Source: Streptomyces galbus
Lineage (GTDB): Bacteria; Actinomycetota; Actinomycetes; Streptomycetales; Streptomycetaceae
Assembly: GCF_005280195.1 (NCBI RefSeq)
Contig: NZ_SZPR01000010.1
Coordinates: 245,787-309,786, forward strand
DNA length: 64,000 nucleotides
Direction of reading: 5' to 3'
Positions within the stretch are counted from its first letter, which is position 1; each line of letters opens with the position of its first letter. Position numbers and translations under genes: made by a program. Under the pieces are notes generated by a model. It was not told the DNA's origin, searched no databases, and saw only the letters and a list, made by a program, of their open reading frames with translations. Positions 25,238-34,208 of the stretch are shown here, one piece after another.

Positions 25238-27682
25238 ATGGCACAGGGCACGGTCCAGGTGACGCACACCGGCACATCGCGGTGGCGCCGCCGCACGGGT
25301 GAGTACGCATCGCTCGCCGCCGCCCTGGAGGCCGCGGCGGACGGCGACGTCCTCACCATCGCCCCCGGCACCTACCGGGAGAACCTCGTGCTGCAGCGGG
25401 CGGTGACCCTGCGCGCCCCGGACGGCTCCCCCGGGTCGGTGCGCCTCGCGCCCGCGGACGGCGTGCCGTTGACGGTGCGGGCCTCGGCCGTGGTGCAGGA
25501 CCTGCACATCGAGGGGCAGGACGCGGCCGCGCCCGCGCTGCTCGTCGAGGAGGGCACCCCCGAGCTCACCGACCTGCGGATCGTCACCCGGTCCGCGGCC
25601 GGCATCGAGGTGCGCGGCAGCGCCCGCCCCACCGTCCGCCGCTGCACCGTCGACAACCCGGCGGGCCTGGGGATCGCCGTGCTCGACGGCGGCGGCGGTG
25701 TGTTCGAGGAGTGCGAGGTCGTCGCGGCCGGGCAGGCCGGCGTCGCGGTGCGCGGCGGCGGACATCCGCGCCTGGACCGCTGCCGGGTGCACCACGCGTC
25801 CGGCACGGGTCTGAGCGCGACCGGCGACAACTCCGCCCTGGAGGCGGTGGGTTGCGAGATCTACGAGGTGCGCGGCAGCGGCGTCCAGGTGACCGGCCGG
25901 GCCACCGCCCACCTGACCGACTGCGACGTGCACCGCACCGACGCCGACGGGGTCACCCTGGACACCGACGCGGTGCTCACGCTGGCCGACTGCCGCATCC
26001 ACGACATCCCGGAGAACGCGATCGACCTGCGCTCGCGGTCGGTGCTGACGCTCACGCGCACCACCGTGCGCCAGTTCGGGCGCAACGGACTGTCGGTGTG
26101 GGACCCGGGCACGCGCGTGGACGCCCACCAGTGCGAGATCTTCGACAGCACCGGCGACTACCCGGCCGTGTGGGTCAGCGACGGCGCCACGGCCGTACTG
26201 GACTCCTGCCGGGTGCACGACGTGCCGGACGCGCTGTTCGTGCTGGACCGCGGTTCGCGCGCGGACGTCGTCGACAGCGACCTGTCGCAGGTGCGCAACA
26301 CCGCGGTGTCGGTCAGCGACGGCGCGACCGCCCAGCTCGACGACTGCCGGATCCGGGACGCGGCCACGGGCGCGTGGTTCCGCGACCACGGCAGCGGCGG
26401 CACCCTCAACAACTGCACGGTGGACGGCACGCAGACCGGCGTGATCGTCACCAAGGGCGCCGACCCCACCGTCGAGCGGTGCACGGTCGACTCCCCCGCG
26501 GAGGCCGGCTTCTACGTGTCGGCCGGCGGCCGCGGCAGTTTCCTCAACTGCCGGGTGACCAACAGCGGCGGCTACGGCTTCCACGTGATAGACGGCTGCC
26601 GTACGACGCTCAGACGGTGCCGCACGGAGCGCTGCGCGCGCGGGGGCTACGAGTTCGCGGACGCCGGAGCGGACGCGGCGCCCGGTTCGGGGCCGGTGGC
26701 CGAGGACTGCAGCAGCGACGAGAGCGCGGGGCTGCGCCCGACGCCGCCGCCGGTCGTGGAGACCGCGGTGCAGACGGCGGGCGGGTCGCCGGGCCTGCTG
26801 GGCGCCCTCCCGGAGCAGCGCGTGACTTTCGCCGAGCCCCTGGTGCCCGTGGCGGAGGCGGACGAGCCGGTCCGCACCTCCCAGGACGTGCTGGGTGAAC
26901 TAGACGCGCTGGTGGGCCTGGAGAGCGTCAAGCGCGAGGTGCGGGCGCTGACCGACATGATCGAGGTGGGCCGGCGCCGGCAGCAGGCGGGCCTGAAGGC
27001 GGCCTCGGTCAAGCGGCACCTGGTCTTCACCGGCTCCCCCGGCACCGGCAAGACCACGGTCGCCCGGCTGTACGGCGAGATCCTGGCCGCCCTGGGGGTG
27101 CTGGAGAAGGGGCACCTCGTCGAGGTGTCCCGGGTGGACCTGGTCGGCGAGCACATCGGCTCCACGGCGATCCGCACCCAGGAGGCGTTCGAACGGGCGC
27201 GCGGCGGTGTGCTGTTCATCGACGAGGCGTACGCCCTGTCGCCCGAGGACGCCGGGCGTGACTTCGGCAAGGAGGCCATCGACACGCTGGTGAAGCTGAT
27301 GGAGGACCACCGGGAGTCGGTCGTGGTGATCGTCGCCGGCTACACCGCCGAGATGGAGCGGTTCCTGTCGGTCAACCCCGGTGTGGCGTCGCGGTTCTCG
27401 CGCACCATCACCTTCGGCGACTACGGCCCCGAGGAGCTGCTGCGCATCGTGGAGCAGCAGGCGGAGGAGCACGAGTACCGGCTGGCGGCGGGCACCCCGG
27501 AGGCCCTGCTGAAGTACTTCACCGCGATCCCGAAGGGCCCCGCGTTCGGCAACGGCCGCACCGCGCGCCAGACGTTCGAGGCGATGGTGGAGCGCCATGC
27601 GAGCCGGGTCGCCCAGGTGGCCGAGCCCAGCACGGACGACCTGACCCTGCTGTTCGCGGAGGACCTGCCCGACCTGCCGTAG
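25238..27682 (+). CDS. Right-handed beta-helix protein fused to a CbbX/SpoVK-type AAA+ ATPase
   Basis: An 814-residue fusion. Residues about 20-500 are a right-handed parallel beta-helix built from about 20 short coils (repeats with DCRIHD, SVSDGAT, TVDGTQTGV), the fold of carbohydrate-active and periplasmic scaffold proteins, here without a signal peptide. A linker (500-545) joins it to an AAA+ module: DALVGLESVKREV, Walker A GSPGTGKTT at about 598, Walker B LFIDEAYAL at about 657, sensor region VIVAGYTAEM and RFSRTITF. The AAA+ part is of the CbbX/SpoVK/EccA class, which remodels or unfolds partner proteins. I chose the ATG at 25238. No WXG100 or other type VII secretion gene is nearby. Confidence 0.88.
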   Translation: MAQGTVQVTHTGTSRWRRRTGEYASLAAALEAAADGDVLTIAPGTYRENLVLQRAVTLRAPDGSPGSVRLAPADGVPLTVRASAVVQDLHIEGQDAAAPALLVEEGTPELTDLRIVTRSAAGIEVRGSARPTVRRCTVDNPAGLGIAVLDGGGGVFEECEVVAAGQAGVAVRGGGHPRLDRCRVHHASGTGLSATGDNSALEAVGCEIYEVRGSGVQVTGRATAHLTDCDVHRTDADGVTLDTDAVLTLADCRIHDIPENAIDLRSRSVLTLTRTTVRQFGRNGLSVWDPGTRVDAHQCEIFDSTGDYPAVWVSDGATAVLDSCRVHDVPDALFVLDRGSRADVVDSDLSQVRNTAVSVSDGATAQLDDCRIRDAATGAWFRDHGSGGTLNNCTVDGTQTGVIVTKGADPTVERCTVDSPAEAGFYVSAGGRGSFLNCRVTNSGGYGFHVIDGCRTTLRRCRTERCARGGYEFADAGADAAPGSGPVAEDCSSDESAGLRPTPPPVVETAVQTAGGSPGLLGALPEQRVTFAEPLVPVAEADEPVRTSQDVLGELDALVGLESVKREVRALTDMIEVGRRRQQAGLKAASVKRHLVFTGSPGTGKTTVARLYGEILAALGVLEKGHLVEVSRVDLVGEHIGSTAIRTQEAFERARGGVLFIDEAYALSPEDAGRDFGKEAIDTLVKLMEDHRESVVVIVAGYTAEMERFLSVNPGVASRFSRTITFGDYGPEELLRIVEQQAEEHEYRLAAGTPEALLKYFTAIPKGPAFGNGRTARQTFEAMVERHASRVAQVAEPSTDDLTLLFAEDLPDLP

Positions 27683-27709
27683 CGGGGCGGGTCGAGGAGC
27701 CCGCGGACC

Positions 27710-30202
27710 TCAGCTCGCGCCCGGCTGGCGGGGTTCAGGCAGCGGGAGCAGGCGGCCCAGCAGCAGGGCGCGTTCCTCCGCGAAGGCCGGGTCCGCCTGG
27801 TAGTCGGAGTGGCCCAGCAGGGGCGCGGGCAGCGGGTGGCGGGCCGTGCGGCCGTACTCCAGCGGGTCCTTCAGCGGCGCGCGGTCCACGGCGGGGCCAC
27901 AGTCGCCGGGCAGCCGGACGGGGCCGCCGATGGGGTCGGTGAGCCGGTAGAGGTTGCGCCAGCAGTCGACGTCCCGGTGCAGGGCGCTGAGCGCGTCCGG
28001 GCCGAAGTGGGCGGGGAACCAGCGGCCGTAGAGGCGCTCCAGGGGCGAACCGTAGGTCAGCAGCCCGACGCGCGCCCGGTCCCGCGGCTCCAGTTGCCAG
28101 GCGGCGGCCGCCGCCAGCACGCTGCCCTGGGAGTGCCCGGAGATCACCAGGCGGCCGCCCGTCGCGCGCGTCCAGGTGGCCATCCGCCACGTCAGGTCGG
28201 GCACCGCGCGCTCCGCGTAGCAGGGCGGCGCGAAGGGGTGGGCGGCGCGCGGCCAGAAGGTGCCGACGTCCCAGAGGATGCCGATGGTGCGCCGCGCGGA
28301 GGGGTCCTTGTAGGCGCGGCGCCCCCAGGTGACGAAGAGCAGGAAGCCGAGGCCGACCAGCCACGAGCCGAGGGCCTGCGCGGTCTGGGCGGCGCCGTGC
28401 ACGAAGGGGTACATCCCCTCGGTGGCCCCGCTGGGGGTCCGCCCGGTGGTCAGCGCCCCGGCGATGGCCCCGGCGCCCAGCAGCAGCGTGCTGACCGCGG
28501 TGACGCCCACGAGGAGCGGCGCGCGGTCGGTGAGGGGGGCCATGGCGCGGGCCCGGGCGATGGTGCCGGTGCGGCCGGGGTCGCCGTCGTCCGCGATGCC
28601 GTAGTCGCGGCGCACCTCGGCGCGTTCGGCGCGGGCGCGGCGCCAGGTCGCGCGGCCGAGCAGCGCGGCCAGCGCGAGGAGCACCAGCAGGACGAGCGGG
28701 ATCACGGACGCCTGCCAGGTCAGCAGGGCGGGCGGGCCGTCCAGGGAGCTCTGGGTGCCGTCCAGCCAGTCGGCGACCCGCTGCGCCACCCCGCCGGACA
28801 TCACGCCTCCGAGGGCGCAGGCGAGCATCGCGACGGCGGGCCCGCCCAGCCCGTGCAGGGCGACGCGGCCGTGGGTGGCGGGGTGCCCGTCGGGGGCGGT
28901 CGCCGCGCGCTCTCCTGGCGCTGCCGACGCCCCGGCGCCGGCCCCGGGTACGGGTGTCCCGCCCTCGGGTGCCCCGCCCGGGGCGCCGGTCGCCCGGTCG
29001 TCGCCGTCGTCGCAGCCGCTTCCGCCTTGGGGGGCCGCCGCTCCCTCCGTGGCGGCCCGGTGCAGCAGGGCCGCCACCAGGGCCAGGGCGAGCACGGTCA
29101 GGCCCTGGCCCAGGGCGAGGGCGCCGAAGGTGGTGTCGCCGGGGAGGCGGCCGGCGGCGTGCCAGCCGGGGCGGGACCAGCCGGCGTACACGGTGGTGAG
29201 GCCGAGCAGGACGAGCGTGGCGAGCGGCAGGCGCCGGACCAGGTGGGCGTCCAGGGCGCGGTCGAGGCGGTGTTCGCTGCGGCCCCGGCGGCACACCACC
29301 CACACGACGGCCGTCGCCCCGCCGACGAGCGCCGCCACCAGGCACCAGCCCAGCGCGTCGAGCAGGGGCGGCCCGCCCGGCCGGCGGTCCTCGCGGGCCG
29401 CGGCGGTGCCGACGGCCGCGGCGACGGTCAGCAGGCCGGCCGCGGTGTGGGCGGCGCGCAGCCGGGCCACCAGACGGCGGCCGTACCAGAAGCCGGGCCG
29501 GCTCAGCGCGGTCGGCCCCGGGCGGTGCTCGGCCTCCGGGGCCCGGGTCAGGGGTTCGCTGGACTCGTACGCCCGCCAGGTGCGGTGGGACAGGTACCAC
29601 AGCAGGACGGTGAGGGCGGTCGGGACGAGCGCGGCGAGGGCGAGCCGGCGGCCGGGCAGGCTCCACCAGCCGCCGTGGGACAGCGCCGGGGAGAGGAAGC
29701 CCAGCCAGGTGTGGCGCTCGGCGCACGCGCGCGTGCCGGCGCACTGCCAGGCCGTCAGGTCCAGGGCGACCTCGCAGGCGGCGGCGACGAGCAGCACGGT
29801 GAGGGTGAGTCCGGCGAGGCGGACCAGCAGCCCGTACAGCCGCACCAGGCGGGTGTGCTCGTGGGCGGGCGGGCGCATCCAGTGGGCGAGGTTGACGACC
29901 ATGAACGGCAGCAGGAGCAGCCACAGGGCCCGGCTGCGGTTGCCGGAGGTCAGGTTGCACCAGACGTACGCCTCCGGGACGGGCCGGTCCCGGGCGCCGC
30001 CGGGGCCGGTCTCGGCGTCGACGTCGTCGGCGCGCCGGTGGACGGCGGCCGTGTCGTCGCCGGTGATCCGCACGGTCCGCGGATCACCGAGCATCTGCTC
30101 GGGCGTGGTCCCGCCCACTCCGTGGACGAGGAGTTCCAGGGCCGCGCCCGGTCGGGCGGGCCGGGTGGGGCGGGCGGCCCCGTCGGAAAGGACGTCTTCC
30201 AC
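27710..30202 (-). CDS. Large polytopic membrane protein with C-terminal lipase-like alpha/beta hydrolase domain
   Basis: An 830-residue integral membrane protein. After a hydrophilic head containing ELLVHGVGG (the oxyanion-type start of an alpha/beta hydrolase), about 10-12 helices extend to residue 610, interrupted by a 60-residue Gly/Ala-rich insert near 385. The final 200 residues include ISGHSQGS, a nucleophile elbow (G-x-S-x-G with Ser as nucleophile), and LTYGSPLERLYGRWFP. It resembles uncharacterised Streptomyces proteins annotated as membrane hydrolases, possibly lipid-directed. The GTG at 30202 has GGGGGAA at good spacing. It converges on the beta-helix/AAA+ gene with 27 bp between stops. 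Confidence 0.78.
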   Translation of the reverse strand: MEDVLSDGAARPTRPARPGAALELLVHGVGGTTPEQMLGDPRTVRITGDDTAAVHRRADDVDAETGPGGARDRPVPEAYVWCNLTSGNRSRALWLLLLPFMVVNLAHWMRPPAHEHTRLVRLYGLLVRLAGLTLTVLLVAAACEVALDLTAWQCAGTRACAERHTWLGFLSPALSHGGWWSLPGRRLALAALVPTALTVLLWYLSHRTWRAYESSEPLTRAPEAEHRPGPTALSRPGFWYGRRLVARLRAAHTAAGLLTVAAAVGTAAAREDRRPGGPPLLDALGWCLVAALVGGATAVVWVVCRRGRSEHRLDRALDAHLVRRLPLATLVLLGLTTVYAGWSRPGWHAAGRLPGDTTFGALALGQGLTVLALALVAALLHRAATEGAAAPQGGSGCDDGDDRATGAPGGAPEGGTPVPGAGAGASAAPGERAATAPDGHPATHGRVALHGLGGPAVAMLACALGGVMSGGVAQRVADWLDGTQSSLDGPPALLTWQASVIPLVLLVLLALAALLGRATWRRARAERAEVRRDYGIADDGDPGRTGTIARARAMAPLTDRAPLLVGVTAVSTLLLGAGAIAGALTTGRTPSGATEGMYPFVHGAAQTAQALGSWLVGLGFLLFVTWGRRAYKDPSARRTIGILWDVGTFWPRAAHPFAPPCYAERAVPDLTWRMATWTRATGGRLVISGHSQGSVLAAAAAWQLEPRDRARVGLLTYGSPLERLYGRWFPAHFGPDALSALHRDVDCWRNLYRLTDPIGGPVRLPGDCGPAVDRAPLKDPLEYGRTARHPLPAPLLGHSDYQADPAFAEERALLLGRLLPLPEPRQPGAS

Positions 30203-30413
30203 TGCTGGCACTTCCCCCGTGACGCGCCGTCGGCATGACTCCGCGGACCCCTCAAGGATGGCGTTTCGTGCCCCGGCGTGCACGCCTCGTCACCGAATCT
30301 CCTCCGATCCGCGGACCGGGCCGCGGACCGACCGGAGCGCTCCCGGAACCGTGGGGTGACATGCCCGCGTCGGACGGGTGGTGACGCCGCCCGGGCCCTG
30401 GCGTGCGAGGATG

Positions 30414-30431
30414 GGACGCCCGTGGGCGTCC
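30414..30431. promoter_or_regulatory. 8-bp inverted repeat in the 30203-30518 divergent promoter
   Basis: GGACGCCC and GGGCGTCC are separated by 2 bp, about 88 bp upstream of the DeoR-type start. The 316-bp gap holds no gene; a short GGACACC direct repeat follows at about 30453-30466. It is a candidate operator for the adjacent regulator. Confidence 0.35.
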
Positions 30432-30518
30432 GTCCGGGACGGCGGGACCGGCCGGACACCGGACACCGGATCACCGGGACGCAGTCGATCGGCTTGAGGC
30501 GAAAGGACCGGAGCGTAC

Positions 30519-31349
30519 GTGAGCGAGAATCAGAACCTCCTCGCGGAGCAGCGTCGCTCCCTGATCCTGGACGAGGTGCGGCGCCGCGGCGGCGTCCGCG
30601 TCAACGAACTGACCCGCAAGCTCGGCGTGTCGGACATGACCGTGCGCCGCGACCTCGACGCGCTCGCCCGGCAGGGCGTGCTGGAGAAGGTGCACGGCGG
30701 CGCGGTGCCGGTCGTGGAGGCGAGCACCCACGAGCCCGGCTTCGAGGCCAAGTCGGGTCTGGAACAGACCGCCAAGGAGGACATCGCGCGGGCGGCGGCC
30801 GGTCTGGTGACGCCGGGCAGCGCGATCGCGCTGTCGGGCGGTACGACGACGTTCGCGCTGGCGCACCACCTGCTGGACGTGCCCGACCTGACCGTGGTGA
30901 CGAACTCGGTACGCGTGGCCGACGTCTTCCACGCGGCCCAGCGCACCTCGGGGCCCCGGCAGGGCGCGGCCACGGTCGTGCTGACCGGCGGGGTGCGCAC
31001 CCCGTCCGACTCGCTGGTGGGCCCGGTGGCCGACCAGGCCATCGCCACGCTCCACTTCGACCTGCTGTTTCTCGGGGTGCACGGCATATCGCCGCAGGCC
31101 GGGCTGTCCACGCCGAACCTCGCCGAGGCCGAGACCAACCGGCGGCTGGTGCACTCGGCGCGCCGCGTGGTGGTGGTCGCCGACCACACCAAGTGGGGTG
31201 TGGTGGGGCTCAGTTCGTTCGCGACGCTGGAGCAGGTCGACACGCTGGTGACGGACGCGGGGCTGCCGGCCGACGCCCGCGCGGAGATCTCCGACCACCT
31301 GCGGGAGCTGGTGGTGGCCGGCGACTCCGTCCCGGCCACGGACGACTGA
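30519..31349 (+). CDS. DeoR/GlpR-family transcriptional regulator
   Basis: A 276-residue repressor with an N-terminal winged HTH (residues 10-65, VNELTRKLGVSDMTVRRDLDALARQG) and a C-terminal sugar-phosphate sensor domain (DeoRC), recognisable by LSGGTTT, VVTNSVRVA and the final DHTKWG stretch. Such proteins sense a phosphorylated sugar intermediate. The GTG at 30519 follows AGGACCGGAG. No carbohydrate gene adjoins it: the neighbours are a membrane hydrolase (divergent) and a PLP enzyme (convergent), so its regulon must lie elsewhere or be the divergent gene. Confidence 0.92.
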   Translation: MSENQNLLAEQRRSLILDEVRRRGGVRVNELTRKLGVSDMTVRRDLDALARQGVLEKVHGGAVPVVEASTHEPGFEAKSGLEQTAKEDIARAAAGLVTPGSAIALSGGTTTFALAHHLLDVPDLTVVTNSVRVADVFHAAQRTSGPRQGAATVVLTGGVRTPSDSLVGPVADQAIATLHFDLLFLGVHGISPQAGLSTPNLAEAETNRRLVHSARRVVVVADHTKWGVVGLSSFATLEQVDTLVTDAGLPADARAEISDHLRELVVAGDSVPATDD

Positions 31350-31379
31350 CGGAGCGTCGGGCGTGGTGCCGGCCGGTCC

Positions 31380-32513
31380 TCAGTCCGGCCACACCCCCGT
31401 CGCCAGCAGCGACTCGATCGCCGCGCTGTACGGGGCGATGTCCAGGCCCTGTTCGGCGAGCCAGGCGTCGGAGTAGTACTTGTCGAGGTAGCGGTCGCCC
31501 GGGTCGCACAGCAGGGTGACGACGCTGCCGCGCCGTCCCGCGGCGACCATCTCGGCGACGATCTTCAGCGCGCTCCACAGGCCGGTCCCGGTCGAGCCGC
31601 CGGCGCGGCGCCCGATGGCGCGGTCCAGGGCCCGGACGGCGGCGACGCTGGCCGCGTCGGGCACTTTCATCATCCGGTCCACGGCGCCGGGCACGAAACT
31701 CGGCTCCATGCGGGGCCGGCCGATGCCCTCGATGCGCGAACCGCAGTCGCAGGTGACGTCCGGATCGCCGGTGGTCCAGCCCTCGAAGAAGCAGGAGTTC
31801 TCGGGGTCGGCGACACAGATGCGGGTGTCGTGCTGCATGTAGTGGACGTAGCGGGCGATCGTCGCGGAGGTGCCGCCGGTGCCGGCGGTGGCCACGATCC
31901 AGGCGGGTTCCGGGAACCGCTCGAACTGCAGTTGGCGGAAGATGGATTCGGCGATGTTGTTGTTGCCGCGCCAGTCCGTGGCCCGTTCCGCGTAGGTGAA
32001 CTGGTCCATGTAGTGGCCGCCGGTGTCCGCCGCGAGGCGGGCGGACTCCTCGTACATCGTGCGGGGGTCGTCCACGAAGTGGCACCGTCCGCCGTGGAAC
32101 TCGATCAGGCGGATCTTCTCGGCGCTGGTCGTGCGGGGCATCACGGCGACGAACGGCACGCCGATCAGTTTCGCGAAGTACGCCTCCGAGACGGCCGTGG
32201 ACCCGCTGGACGCCTCGATCACCGGACGGTCCGGCCGGATCCAGCCATTGCACAGGCCGTACAGGAACAGGGACCGGGCGAGGCGGTGCTTGAGGCTGCC
32301 GGTGGGGTGGGTCGACTCGTCCTTGAGGTAGAGGTCGATGCCCCACGCCTCGGGGAGCGGGAAACGCAACAGGTGTGTGTCGGCCGAGCGGTTGGCGTCC
32401 GCCTGGACCTTGCGGACGGCTTCTTTCAGCCAGTCGCGGTAGCCGCCGTCGGTGCGGTCGACGTCGAGGGTGTCGAGGGTCGCGCCGGTCCTGGTCTGCT
32501 GGGTGGTGCTCAC
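31380..32513 (-). CDS. PLP-dependent cysteine synthase-family enzyme (Cds1-like cysteine desulfhydrase candidate)
   Basis: A 377-residue fold-type II PLP enzyme. TGSLKHRLA carries the Schiff-base lysine, [11 protein letters not shown] is the substrate loop, and [12 protein letters not shown] the phosphate cradle; [13 protein letters not shown] lies near the C-terminus. These variant motifs, with SSGST in place of the cysteine-synthase TSGNT, match the group that includes the mycobacterial L-cysteine desulfhydrase Cds1 (Rv3684), which releases H2S, pyruvate and ammonia. I rate that as likelier than O-acetylserine sulfhydrylase. The GTG at 32513 gives the natural start. An imperfect palindrome lies about 100 bp upstream. 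Confidence 0.85.
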   Translation of the reverse strand: MSTTQQTRTGATLDTLDVDRTDGGYRDWLKEAVRKVQADANRSADTHLLRFPLPEAWGIDLYLKDESTHPTGSLKHRLARSLFLYGLCNGWIRPDRPVIEASSGSTAVSEAYFAKLIGVPFVAVMPRTTSAEKIRLIEFHGGRCHFVDDPRTMYEESARLAADTGGHYMDQFTYAERATDWRGNNNIAESIFRQLQFERFPEPAWIVATAGTGGTSATIARYVHYMQHDTRICVADPENSCFFEGWTTGDPDVTCDCGSRIEGIGRPRMEPSFVPGAVDRMMKVPDAASVAAVRALDRAIGRRAGGSTGTGLWSALKIVAEMVAAGRRGSVVTLLCDPGDRYLDKYYSDAWLAEQGLDIAPYSAAIESLLATGVWPD

Positions 32514-32612
32514 GTCGGGGCTCCTTACGCCGGTCGCCGACCGCGCCCCGGGCGTGGCCGACACACCGATCATAGACACCGTCCGCACGCTTCTCACCTG
32601 CATAAACAGCTC

Positions 32613-32627
32613 TTTGAGAGCATCAAA
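32613..32627. promoter_or_regulatory. TTTGA-N5-TCAAA inverted repeat upstream of the PLP enzyme
   Basis: TTTGA (32613-32617) and TCAAA (32623-32627) continue into CTC/GAG with one bulge. It is the most AT-rich point of the 433-bp gap 32514-32946. A regulator site for the desulfhydrase-like gene is plausible. The rest of the gap shows only loose GACGCACCG repeats and no gene. Confidence 0.35.
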
Positions 32628-32946
32628 GGAGCGCCTGGGGCGGGCATCCGGACAGGTGTGCGGCGGCCCGGGGGGCGCATTCGCGCGAGTGCTCCGGCAG
32701 GTCGGCGGCGGGGCCCCACGCACCCTGGTGCTCACCGCGCGGGGCGGGCAGACTGCACCGGACGGGGGCCTCAGGGATCACGACAGGAGCCGGTTTCCGA
32801 CGCACCGGGCGACGCACCGCGCGACGCTTCACGGCACCGCCGCGGGACGCACCACGCCGTCACTGCGGAACGCACCGTGGCACCACCGCGGGACGCGTCG
32901 CGGGCGCACGGACCGGCACGGCCACGCATGAAGGGGCGGGCAAGGC

Positions 32947-33270
32947 ATGGCGGAGCCGGAGTTCACGGCCACCGGGGTGCGGATCGGGCGCGGACTGCGC
33001 TCGCTCACCCGGGCCGGGCAGGTCCGGATCAGCGGCGGCAGGCTCGAGTTGCTCACCAGCTACGGCAGTGAGATCGACAGCGCACCCGTGCAGGCGGTGC
33101 GCGCGTCCAGGCCCCGGTTCGCGTCCGGGGGCCGGGCGCTGGCGGACCTCAACGGTCACCGGTACCTGCTGACCCTGCGGGCGCACGACCCGGCTCCCGG
33201 CGAGCCGGGGCCACCGGCGGCGGGCCGGTTCATCGAGGCCGTGCGCCGGGCCGCGGGACGTGGTGGCTGA
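32947..33270 (+). CDS. Small conserved hypothetical protein (107 aa)
   Basis: A 107-residue basic soluble protein that I cannot assign. Its strands (FTATGVRIGRGLRSLTRAGQVRISGGRLELLTSYG) suggest a small beta-rich fold, perhaps PH-like, and no cysteine or membrane segment is present. Third positions are strongly G/C and the ATG at 32947 has AAGGGGCGGG upstream, so it is likely a real gene. It stands alone on the plus strand, 222 bp before the RsbW-like gene. Confidence 0.6.
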   Translation: MAEPEFTATGVRIGRGLRSLTRAGQVRISGGRLELLTSYGSEIDSAPVQAVRASRPRFASGGRALADLNGHRYLLTLRAHDPAPGEPGPPAAGRFIEAVRRAAGRGG

Positions 33271-33492
33271 GGCAGGACCGGGGGGCCGGCGCCCGCCGGC
33301 CGCGCGACGACCGCGAGTTGCGCACGTCCACCCCTTGCGTCACGCTGTTCTCACGTCACTCTGGGTTTACCGGCGATAACGCTGCGAACCAGCCCGCCGG
33401 CCACGACAGCAGGCGGCCGCCCCGTGCAGGCGCACTGCTGGATCGATCCGAACTCCGTGTTCTTCCGGACCTCACGTCGGGGAGTCGCAGCC

Positions 33493-34041
33493 GTGATCAG
33501 CAACCCAAGCAGGCACTGCACGGTGGAGCTCCAAGCCCTGCCGTCGCGGATCGGCCAGGTCCGCAGAATCGTATCCGCGCAGTTGCGCTACTGGCATCTG
33601 GACGCCCTGATAGACCGCGCCGCACTCGGTGTGACCGAGCTGCTGACGAACGTCCACCTGCATGCGCAACCCGACAAGACGTGCACCGTGGAGCTGGAGC
33701 TGCTGCTCGACCGGCTCACTGTCTCGGTGCACGACCACGACCCGACGCTCCCGGTCATGGAGGTCGCCGACCGGCTCGCCACCGGCGGACGCGGCCTGGC
33801 ACTGGTGGCCGCGGTCAGCGAGAGCTGGGGCGCGCGCCCGGACGGGGACACCGGCAAGGTCGTCTGGTTCACGCTGCCCGCGCTCGACGCGGCGGGCGCG
33901 CTGCCGGCGACGCCGATCCGCCACCCGGTGGCGGAGAAGGTCCCGCTGCGCTTCGCGGAGGTCGAGGTCGACCCGGTCGTCGACCCGATCGACGTCCGCA
34001 GGCCCGCCCATGCTCCCGCCCGGTCCGCCGTTGTCGGCTGA
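33493..34041 (+). CDS. RsbW-like ATP-binding regulatory protein (anti-sigma kinase type)
   Basis: A 182-residue protein with a GHKL ATPase fold of the SpoIIAB/RsbW type. The N box (ALGVTELLTNVHLHA), the G1 stretch (VSVHDHDP) and the G2 stretch (GGRGLALVAAVSESWG) are visible; the last 45 residues form a tail rich in Val and Pro. Streptomyces has dozens of these single-domain kinases, which bind sigma or anti-sigma partners and can phosphorylate antagonists. The GTG at 33493 follows GGGGAG. No STAS or sigma factor gene is adjacent, so the partner is unknown. Confidence 0.85.
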   Translation: MISNPSRHCTVELQALPSRIGQVRRIVSAQLRYWHLDALIDRAALGVTELLTNVHLHAQPDKTCTVELELLLDRLTVSVHDHDPTLPVMEVADRLATGGRGLALVAAVSESWGARPDGDTGKVVWFTLPALDAAGALPATPIRHPVAEKVPLRFAEVEVDPVVDPIDVRRPAHAPARSAVVG

Positions 34042-34208
34042 CCGGGCGGTGAGACCCCCGCCGGAGCGCCGGGCGCGCCCGGACCACTCGCTGCCCTCGG
34101 TGGGGCCGCCTCCGGGTGGAGCGCCTCCTGGGAGGGTGCACGCCGGCGTACGCCCGGTTCCTGGCTGACGTTCACCCCCGCATCCATGCCCGCGCCCCGG
34201 CGCGTGCG

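Noticed and set aside
27809..30238. 809-codon plus-strand frame
   Set aside because: Composition is Gly/Gln/Arg/His-rich without hydrophobic core or motifs, and it mirrors the membrane hydrolase gene.
32514..32946. A possible small gene or RNA in the gap after the PLP enzyme
   Set aside because: No start with a ribosome site, no coding bias and no stable conserved fold could be seen; only loose GACGCACCG repeats.
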